Positions 55,831 to 64,000 of a stretch of 64,000 nt of DNA are shown in pieces (the first letter of the stretch is position 1; the number at the start of each line of letters is the position of its first letter). Source of the stretch: Anaspis maculata. Taxonomy: Eukaryota; Arthropoda; Insecta; Coleoptera; Scraptiidae. Under the pieces are notes generated by a model. That model had not been told where the DNA came from. It searched no databases and was given only the letters and a program-made list of their open reading frames with translations. Position numbers and translations under genes: made by a program. The DNA lies in assembly GCA_949128115.1 (NCBI GenBank), contig OX421966.1, forward strand, positions 68,445,416 through 68,509,415. Direction: 5' to 3'.

Positions 55831-57718
55831 GTACGGCAAGGGTTAAAAGTGCGATTGAGGGAAGAGTTGAAAAAAGCTAATTGAGAACGTTCAAGTATTA
55901 AAAAGAAGTTACCACGCCATACAGCTACGTAGGTATTATTAGTTTAATAACCGACCACCGACCCCTCATCCACCCACATTTGCATCCTAAGTACCTAGAT
56001 AGATCTTTCTTGTTATTCCCGACCGTAATTTAGTCATTATTGCCAGAAAACGTAGTTAATTGCTTATTTATTCAAGAATGCTACAAATCGCGTCCCCGCC
56101 ATGCCCCATGTCAGATATTACAGCGCGCGGTAAACACGACGACCCTCATCCCCCTTCGTGTGCAACAGGGGTGGCGTGAAGATCCTCACCGTACACATAT
56201 CTATCCGCTGACATCTCCATTGAGCTCCCAACACCTGGCCCATGACTGCACAATGCTCCGTCGATCCGAAGAGGACACACAATGATTTTTTCGTTCCGTC
56301 GGGGTTGACTTTACATGCGTCAATGCCCTCTTCCGACCATAATCAATCCCATCACATGGTTAAATTAACCATCATGGAAGCGACACGTTGAAAGAGTTGT
56401 AAGTAGTAAAAGTCAAGTACATCAGAGAGAGGGGCTCGGATGTACAACAGCTTTGGTCTTGGTGCTTTGGACTTGGGTGCTTCGACGCCCCGGTAGCGCC
56501 CGTTAATTAAGACTTCTGAAGTTCTGAAGTGGATCGATAAGACGTGTAGGTGACGATGGATGGATCGACAAAACACAATATAACGCCAGTAGTTTTGGTG
56601 TTCTTATCATGGCACCATGCAGAGCCGAACTGGGGGCAGCACTTTGCGCCCCGCCGCGTCGCATGGATGCGAGATAAAAGACCCTCAAAGTGGTTTTATG
56701 TTATTATCACCATCAACATCACCCAGACATAAAACGAAAGATTTTGCTTTAGTGAGGGGGGAGGAGGTCGGGGATATGGCGCAAAAATTACCGTAATCAA
56801 GTCATACTCAGTTATGGGTTAGCTCAAAATCTCACAATCATCTTGAAATCTTAGCTTACAAACAGTTGCAGATCTTGCGTGTCTTTTTGAAATCTCTTGA
56901 GAGCCAGCTCTCTCAGAATTATAAATTTTTGTCGAGATTCTCGTACATTGTAAATTGTCATGATTGGTAGGAGCAAAATTTATATTTTTGCAAATAATAT
57001 AGCCTTAATCATAATTAAAAATAAAATTAGGAACAATTAACGCTACTTGTGCCAAAAAATACGCACTCCATCTGTCGCATCGGGCCTCTGCGCGAATTAA
57101 TAAAATTGGAATCCTGTTAATTGCCCCTCCAGCCACGGAGAGAGCCCCCGTTTGCCCCGGGCTGATTAAAATTAAAATCCTTCGGGGCCAATTTAGTGAG
57201 CACTTAAGGACGCGACATAATTTCGAGGCGCGGATCGTGACAATGTCTTGCGACTTCTCGGTGTTGGGCGGGGGGAGGTCGTTGAAAGTTAAGGAATTAA
57301 GACAAGCACACAGAGCTCCGCCGGCAGCACTGCCATCTCCTGCTCTCTCCCGACGATAACTGTTCCGGTTATTATGAAGTTGTGACGATTAGCCGTGACA
57401 TGCCGGAGCTGTGCTAATTAAAATTGGCTGAAGATACGACCCATTACTTGTCTCGTATTTAATATCTTATACTGGGAGCCGGGGCCCATGAGGCGCACGC
57501 TTAATTTAGAAATAATCTTATTGAGGGCGGAACGAATGCCTTAAAGAATTTGTATGAGTGTTTGGGCTAACTGAGTACGGCTTGATAAACGTAATCCTTG
57601 CGCTAGATCCCAGACGTCCCTTTCTCTTACAGAGTGGAATCTGACCACCTGCAATGAGTATTGCAGCCAAATTCAAGCTCGAAAAGCTTGGTTTGATAGT
57701 ATTATTTGAATTCAGTAT
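55831..57718. other. Single-copy-looking DNA, TAAT-rich near 57060-57480; no gene supported
   Basis: Relatively GC-balanced DNA without repeats. Between 57090 and 57480 ATTA/TAAT words are dense (GCGCGAATTAATAAAATTGG, TGTTAATTGCC, GCTGATTAAAATTAAAATCC, GCTAATTAAAATTGG) and separated by GC-rich segments, as in homeodomain-bound insect enhancers. That is inference from word content only. Frames at 56040-56285 and 56352-56732 have no family resemblance. Confidence 0.35.
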
Positions 57719-57722
57719 CTAT

Positions 57723-59907
57723 TAGTGCAGTAAAGATATTGAAAAAAGACCCCAAACCTTGAAAAAATTAATTCATGAAATTTTATAGCAGATATCATTT
57801 CAGAATTTCATTCTCTACCACATACTCAAAATCCCCGGAAATCCCAGTTGAGCATTCTTCTTGCGGCGCTGTCAAAGTATATCATGTTTGCTGCAACTAG
57901 TCCGAAAATGGTATTCTTGTTTTTGTCACACTAGAACTACATTGTTGGCTTAGGACTGTTGGTATATACTGCAGGGCATGACCAGACCTTCGTTTGAACC
58001 TCTAACTCGTATTTCACGACAAAAAAAACACGGAAGTCGCTTTAATTCCCAATTAACAGTGTTGATTGAAGATAATCCGAGGGTTAGTAACCAAGTTTAT
58101 TAAAATCTGTTTGATTTGCGACAGAGGCATGAAATTTGGTATGGGTGGTCTTCATGGTCTTCTTTCCAAATGTAAGCATGACGCCTTGCCATATTTTGTT
58201 TAGGGGGGCCTAAGGACCCCCTTGAAAATTTGAAGTCTCAGGAACTCTCACAAACCACCGGTAAATATCGTCACACATTTCAAGAAGTAATAATTTGACT
58301 CTACACCAAACGTTGACAAGAGACACAACAGTTGTCGCCATGTACGCATTGTTCTTCGTGTTAAAAAAAAATTTCTTTGGGGTGTCAGAAAAAAACACAG
58401 TTTTTAATGATTTTTCAATCTAAGAAACGGTGAGTTGATCTGCTGTGTATCATTATCCACTAATTTGTATTTGCCGGAGCTATTCATAAAGTTTGTTTTT
58501 TGATACTGTCATTCTAGCGATGACAGCTCTCCAAGAAATGAGCCAATTCAAGTGTGAAGTTCAACAGCGTTTTTCAATTGTTCCCAATCAATATGATCGA
58601 CAATTTATATTTTGGATAGATAGCTGGAGCTGTTCTGTAACCTAATTTTATATGACCACACGATGAACCAAGCGCAAAAGCATAGGAAATTTTTTTTTCG
58701 CGTCGCTCACCATCATGAAATTTGTGCTCCTAGGGTGTGTTGAAAATATTTCTATGCCGTGTATTCACTCGAACTGAGTGCTTTGAAGTATTCCACGCCT
58801 CAATCCTCATTTTTGTGATTTCTACTTGACAACTGCAGATCGTATTGACGTTTGTCTATACTCTTTAGTCTGTATTTGCTGTTGTTTCGTCAAAGTAGCA
58901 TGAAATTTGGTGCAATTCTAACAGTGAAAAGTGGCGGTTGAAAAAAAAAAATTTCGGGGCTTTCGCGCATCACTACTCATCTAGTTATACTCAATAAAAT
59001 TATAAAACAGTTGAAGCTATCCACCCAATGATGAATTGTCATTCATATCAATTGGTAACATTGAAAAAAACGCTGCTGAACTAAGCACTTGAATTGGCTG
59101 GTTTCATCTGGAATTGTTGCTTCTAGATGTCAATATGAAGAAACGGACTTCATCAATGGCTTCGGCGAATACGATTGGTGGATAATGATATGCGGAAGAT
59201 GACTTTATCCCTCTATTGCATGAAAAAATTATAAGAACACGATTTTTCTTTACATTCCAAAGAATTTTTTTTTCATTATGAAGAACACTGCGTACATGGT
59301 GATAACTGGTGTGTCTCCTGTTGAGATTCAACGTAGAGTCGAATGATCACTTTTTGAGATGCGTGACAATTATTTTAATTGTGGTTTGCATGAGTTTCTG
59401 CAACTTCAATTTTCAAGGGGGTCCCTAAGCCCCCCTAATCAAAATATGGTGAGACGCCATGTCTACATTTGAAAAGGGGACCATGAAGACCACTCATACC
59501 AAATTTCATGCCTCTATCACAAGAAGAACAGATTTTATTAAATTTGGTCACTAATCCCCGAACTACACTTGATTACCACTGGTAATTGCAGATTAAAGCG
59601 AGTTACGTGTTTTCTTTTGCGGGAAATAGGATTTCAGCGGTTTAGATGACGTTCTGGTCATGCCCTGAAGTATATACCAACAGCTCTGAACTAACAATAT
59701 AGTTCTAATGTGACAAAAGCGAGGATACAATTTTCGGACTTGTTGCAGCAAACATGATATACTTTGACAGCGCCGCAAGAAAAATGCTCCAATGGGATTT
59801 TCAGGGATTTCAAGTACATGGTAGAGGATGAAATTCTGAATCGATAACAGCTTTTAAATTTCATGAATTAATTTAATTCAACCCCAAAACCTATCTTTAC
59901 TGCACTA
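57723..59907. mobile_element. 2.2 kb palindromic element, TAGTGCAGTAAAGATA termini
   Basis: The left end TAGTGCAGTAAAGATA is exactly inverted at the right end TATCTTTACTGCACTA, and CTAT flanks both sides (57719-57722, 59908-59911). The arms pair along about 1 kb each (TTTGACAGCGCCGCAAGAA, GGCATGAAATTTGGTAT, AAATATGG, GGGGTCC) to a dyad near 58815. It contains no coding frame. The termini differ from the TACAGGG group; a 4-bp CTAT duplication, if real, points to a different superfamily. Confidence 0.8.
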
Positions 59908-59934
59908 CTATAGCCTTGTTAAGGTAAAATTCTG

Positions 59935-60345
59935 CTCAAATTAGCTCAGTTCAGAGCCTGAGTTCAAGTAAGCTGTAAATTTGATAATTCAGTTCTAGCT
60001 CAATCTATTTAGATTAGTTGGATTCTAGTTTCAAATAAACTAGTCTAACTGAGTTCTATTGTAATTTACTCTGGCTCGAGTTCAAGCTAGCTCAAAATGA
60101 CATAGTTCTACCCAGTCTAGCCATACTCTAGAACAGCGTATTTGGGTCAAATCCTTGCTCATGTCAACCCAGTTCAGTTCAATTCTAGTATGACTCAGCT
60201 CTGCTTACCTTAACTCACTTCCAACTCAAGCCAATTTGGTCGAGCTCCATCAGTTCGAATTCGCTAAAAAACTCAGTGCAGACTAATTCTAGCTCAATAG
60301 GACAAATGCTAGCTCAGTTCAGTTGAATTTAGTTGGAATACAGTT
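59935..60345. repeat. Degenerate AGCTCAGTTC-type repeat
   Basis: TTAGCTCAGTTCAGAGCC, GTTCTAGCTCAATC, GTTCAAGCTAGCTC, ACCCAGTTCAGTTCAATTC and TAGCTCAGTTCAGTTGAATT recur with CTCAG/AGTTC cores about every 10-20 bases. Related to, but more decayed than, the pentamer array at 61872-61998. Confidence 0.6.
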
Positions 60346-60359
60346 GAAATTACATTTTT

Positions 60360-61860
60360 TCATCACTCTCGTCGCTCTCTACACCCGCTCCTCTTCCTCC
60401 TTCTCATCTGCTTCTAATTGCAGGTGGTCAGATCTTGCGGGGGTTGGCATGTGACGCATTTCTGGGAATTCCGTGGGAGATGCGGCAGCCTTGTGTATTT
60501 TTTCTATCTAATCCTGCGGGTAACCCAATAGCCCTTGACTCTGTGATGCGAGCCGAATTAGCCGCCTGAGATATATGCCGTTCGAAAGTTGTAAAACACG
60601 AACCCGGTGGCATGGCCCGGTGCATGCCGTCAAAGGGCGCGAAGTTCTAAATAAACACCGCACACATCATAAGTGGGATTTGCACGAGGGTGTTAAGAGG
60701 TAACTCGAGATATGGGCCAGCAGAAATCGATCGTAAACATGCTATTTTATCGGTGGGTGGGAGGCACTCCAGCTCTTCGGCGGCACCAGCAGCAGCGGAC
60801 CTTGATGCATAACACCGCACACTCTTCCGAAAATTAGTTGCGGAACAGATGCGATTTTTGCCGCGCCTGATGTCACGATGAATTTCCAACGCAATTCTCT
60901 CTCTGGAGTTCTTGACCCGCCCCGATAAAATCCTCGTGATGGATTTACGCCGGCGGTACCAAGCCCCTGGCTGCTACATACCTAATACATCACACGTAGA
61001 GTATGCTATAGCTAGCAGTATGCGGTAACGTGTATAAGGGAAAAGGGATGAAAAACGAACAGACAGACAGGATAAGAGCTACCGGAAATGGGGCTGTCAG
61101 GAGCCGGAAGAGGCGCGGAACTGGCTCTTACAGTCCTGTCTGTTTCGAAGACACGCGTGCCAACCCGCGACACACAAAGGAAACAACTCGCCCCCAGAAG
61201 GCTGACGACGGTGGAGATTTAAATTACGCGTCAAGGTGCAATCTTCTTGCTATAAGACTTGAGAATTTTTTCTTTTTGTCGTGAGATCATTATGGTAGTT
61301 TGTTGGCCTCCTCCTCTCCTTTTCACAACGTGAAATTACGGTGGTAGGTACGTATATGAGTGATGACGTAAGGGCGGCGCGGCAGATGTCACCGGCTTTG
61401 TTCCCATTGAAATTTATACAGTACGCGTGCGAGCTTAAACGGTATCTATCGGGTTGGGAAATTGAAAAGAATCCAGTCGGACAATTACCGTGTTGGAAGA
61501 GGAGGCACGAGGGAGACGGCGATGGGGCATCAGGGCGACTGCGAAGATTATATGGCAAATTATGGGTGAATGTTATTAGTTATGAATTATTCGTGACGAG
61601 ATTATGACGCGCCCGGTTTGAGCGCTTTTTTATCAACCTACCGGGTGCTTTTAGCTTTAATATCGGAGAATGTGACTTCGTCAGAGCTCTACAGCAAATA
61701 TTGAGTTAATACTATGGGTACGGGTGTTCCCAGAATAAAGTTGTACCTCTACTATACCGTAGACTGATGTTTCTTACTACAGCGATTTTAACTCTTATTT
61801 GGGCCTAAGCGATACTTCAAAGCATGTTTACGTGTCTTTGCTTTGCTTGTGTCCGTTCAG
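60360..61860. other. Single-copy-looking DNA; no gene supported
   Basis: GC-richer island with several 60-100 codon frames on both strands, none with a recognised motif. CT-rich stretch at 60360-60415. Nothing specific can be defended. Confidence 0.4.
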
Positions 61861-61871
61861 ACTAATTAAAT

Positions 61872-61998
61872 CACCTAAGTTCAGTTGAATTTAGCTCAGC
61901 TCAGCTTAGTTTAGTTTAGTGTAGCTTAATGTAGCTTAGTTTAGTTCAGTTTAACTTAGTTCAGCTTAGTTTAGCTTAGCTTGATTAGGTTTGATTCA
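61872..61998 (+). repeat. TTAGT/TTAGC pentamer array
   Basis: Mostly in register: TTAGC TCAGC TCAGC TTAGT TTAGT TTAGT GTAGC TTAAT GTAGC TTAGT TTAGT TCAGT TTAAC TTAGT and so on. The unit TTAGY differs by one base from the insect telomere repeat TTAGG. One TTAGG occurs near 61984. It is degenerate and internal, so not a functional telomere. Confidence 0.75.
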
Positions 61999-62318
61999 GC
62001 TTAGTTTTCAATTAGTCTGGGGCATAGGGTCAAAAAAGGCTAGGCCGTGTGCAACTTCGTGAAGATATATAGAGATATGTCCAAATCGACTCCTGGGCGA
62101 TCAAGGACCATGAAAAATTATGGTGGAATATTGACATCTGCTGCAGGCAAATATGGTGGAGGCGCCAAAATGGGCTTCATCTGGTAATAAGAAACTGGCT
62201 GTAGCTTGTTTGTTTTTCAACGGATTTCAACATCTGGCACGTCATTTTGTAGACAAAAAAATTCTCTTCTGATTTCATATCTTTTACAAACGTCATTTCG
62301 GGAAACTGTCAAAATTGC

Positions 62319-62475
62319 AGTGGCGGACTAAGAGAATTGAGGGCCCTGGGCGGAACTGTGAGATGGGGCCCCTAAAGAGTGAACGTTGAAAATATGAAGG
62401 AGGGCCGACAGACTTTTTGGCCCGCCTTGCCCCGCCGTGATTGAGCAAAAGCCTAAGAAACAAAAGAATAAGCTG
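62319..62475. other. CAGTGGCG-type end followed by GGGGCCCC-rich DNA
   Basis: CAGTGGCGGACTAAG at 62319 resembles a hAT-type terminal sequence, and GGGCCCTGGGC/GGGGCCCC words follow. Similar GGGGCCCCTAAAG occurs near 63670. No matching inverted end could be placed. Confidence 0.35.
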
Positions 62476-62478
62476 TTA

Positions 62479-62939
62479 AGGTGGGTTCAGTCAGCTTGGT
62501 TTTAGTTTTAGTCGTAGTCGTTGTCGTAAATTTGAAAGTAGAAAGCACGCGTCATATGCGCGGCGTTCATACAGAGTTTTAGTTTTAATTTTAGTCGTAA
62601 GAATTCCGAACTTTACCGATATGGTATGAGCATGGATGGTGATGGTAATGGATTGTATGTATCAATAAAAAAATAGCATAAGCATTTGCTTCGATTTCAG
62701 AGGAGTTGTATTCCTCATAAATGTAAGCAAATACTTATTTATGCTTATTTTTTTACGAGTTTTTATATTAATACTACCCATTATGAACACGGACCGTATG
62801 AAGATGAAGGTTCGCGCAGTATCATTCGAGCTCCTATTGGTCAATTCTTACGACTAAATCTTGCTGTATGAACGCTCTTCTCTGTTACGACAACGACTAA
62901 AACTAAAACAGCGACTAAATAAGCTGACTGAACGCACCT
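62479..62939. mobile_element. PIF/Harbinger-type MITE, 461 bp, TTA target duplication
   Basis: Terminal inverted repeats AGGTGGGTTCAGTCAGCTT and AAGCTGACTGAACGCACCT differ at one position. TTA flanks both sides (62476-62478 and 62940-62942). A second inverted set (TTTTAGTCGTAAGAATTC and AATTCTTACGACTAAA) and a central inverted pair (GCATAAGCATTTGCTT and AAGCAAATACTTATTTATGC) make it palindromic throughout. Non-coding. The 3-bp TTA duplication fits PIF/Harbinger. Confidence 0.85.
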
Positions 62940-62960
62940 TTAACTTGACTATAAAACACA

Positions 62961-63240
62961 CAGTGGCGTAGTCAGAATTTGAGGGCGAAGAGGGCAAAGG
63001 CAATGACGAGGGCGCAATTCGGTGAAAGGTAGCGCCGCAGGTGAAATTTTTTGGGCATGATAATAATAATGCTGATGATAATTGGTATATTCCATGCGTT
63101 TCGCGATTTTGGTTTCTGACGTTTTTACCAGTTTTTAGAGTGCAAATTGCATGTGGGATACAAGGACCCCTCTGGCGGGCTTGATTTCTTGCACACGTGT
63201 ACTGCAAGGCCTGCAGAGTCTATCTGCAAAAAATTAGCCC
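62961..63240 (+). mobile_element. Possible hAT-related fragment, CAGTGGCGTAGTC start
   Basis: CAGTGGCGTAGTCAGAATTTG at 62962 has the look of the 5-prime end of hAT-type elements common in insects. GAGGGCG/GGGCAAAG words follow, then GGACCCCTCTGGCGGGC. No right terminus was found, so it is at best a fragment. The 117-codon minus frame across it is unrecognised. Confidence 0.35.
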
Positions 63241-64000
63241 CCTATTCAATAACGTAAGGGGAGTTTGATCAAAATTGGACGAATATAGGCAACCAACAAT
63301 ACACTGAGTACAGGGCCATTTTTGGGGCTTGTCAAAATAAAGTATGAATAAGGTCGACATAAAGAGTGCACAAATAAAGGCAGGCACTATCCTTATTAGG
63401 GAAAATTTAACGTCGCACTAATCTGCGCAAGCGTAGGTGCCAAAATAGTGCCGCTTTTAATACTGCTTCCCCTTATTTCATCTACAATAACTCTCAATTG
63501 CTAAAACATCCTCGTATATACAACATCAGGAATAATATGAGTTTCTACTACTTGCAGCGCGCAGGCAAGATAATTTTATTGTCCTGTCTTTTCCCTCTTC
63601 AAATAAGAAATAATAAAACACAAAATTTCGAAGGCTTGAAGGCCCCTGGCACTCTGACATTCGGGGCCGGGGCCCCTAAAGCCTAAAATGAAAATAATTC
63701 TTAGAGATTCCGTGATATCGACACACCTATATTGCCCGTGTGTAGGCCCCCAAACCTGTTGTCATGGAGCCTGCCAAGGTAACTTTAAAATGAGAAAAAA
63801 AAGGAAAACAATGTTATTCACCTAATATACGAAAAAAACTACCATTGAGGGAAAAAGTTGAAAATTTTGGATTTTATCCCAATTTTTGTCCAGTATTTTT
63901 TACAAACAAAAGGAATTGGAGGCCCCATCAGATGATTGAGGCCCCGAGGCCTGAGCCGGACCGGAGTAGGTACTGGAGTAGTTATTCCTAGTTAATAAAG
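63241..64000. other. No gene supported
   Basis: AT-rich DNA with GGGGCCCC and GAGGCCCCGAGGCC words near 63665 and 63925-63955 that echo 62340-62380, possibly parts of one degraded repeat. No coding frame with a family resemblance. Confidence 0.4.

Noticed and set aside
62854..63207. 117-codon minus-strand frame as a gene
   Set aside because: It overlaps the end of the Harbinger-type MITE and a hAT-like terminus, is Ser/Arg-rich and has no motif.

Overview
This window reads as a repeat-rich, AT-rich eukaryotic (most likely insect, possibly hemipteran) intergenic or intronic region. Open frames are short, and almost none survives inspection as an intact gene. The recognisable proteins are all fragments of mobile elements or a broken C2H2 zinc-finger sequence: a Tc1/mariner-type transposase, a jockey-like non-LTR retrotransposon ORF1 and ORF2, and a second non-LTR reverse transcriptase C-terminus. 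The insect assignment is inference from the transposon mix, tRNA-derived SINE-like DNA, frequent TAGGTACCTA-type words and a TTAGY pentamer array. No complete host gene was recognised.

The dominant feature is a series of long imperfect palindromes, from about 0.15 to 3.2 kb: 870-2170, 2462-3012, 5480-5632, 7575-8050, 9133-11557, 11935-14051, 14156-16215, 19302-19822, 21063-21858, 22354-23275, 28818-29690, 30447-32998, 36880-38102, 48735-49345, 51366-54576, 57723-59907 and 62479-62939. Many end in TACAGGGTG or a close variant and are flanked by, or end in, TA. Five of them (870, 7575, 30447, 36880, 51366) contain a second TACAGGG-type pair nested at the dyad centre. One (9133-11557) has 20-21 bp GAATTC-centred satellite arrays in both arms around zinc-finger fragments. 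One (11935-14051) is an inverted duplication of a mariner-like transposase. Single-arm insertions with clean target duplications (a TA-flanked MITE at 13757-14020, an 8-bp-flanked hAT-type MITE at 32186-32698) show that at least two palindromes formed before later transposition.

Layout. 1-8.7 kb: palindromes and degenerate tandem repeats. 9.1-19 kb: the zinc-finger palindrome, the mariner palindrome and a 5 kb composite containing tRNA-like boxes and a reverse-transcriptase relic. 19-24 kb: three more palindromes. 24.9-28.3 kb: a dispersed repeat ending in (AC)n, then a jockey-like LINE relic. 28.5-38.3 kb: palindromes plus a tRNA-derived SINE. 38.3-44.2 kb: a primer-binding-site-like triplet and several minisatellites. 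46.7-51.3 kb: tandem and dispersed repeats. 51.4-54.6 kb: the largest palindrome. 55.8-62 kb: mostly single-copy-looking DNA interrupted by a 2.2 kb palindrome. 62-64 kb: a Harbinger-type MITE and other transposon ends. Single-copy-looking islands (about 3.1-5.4, 19.9-21.0, 33.0-35.2, 44.3-46.6, 56.0-57.7, 60.4-61.8 kb) contain no gene I can support.

All coordinates of repeat and palindrome edges were read by eye and may be off by a few to tens of bases where arms have decayed.
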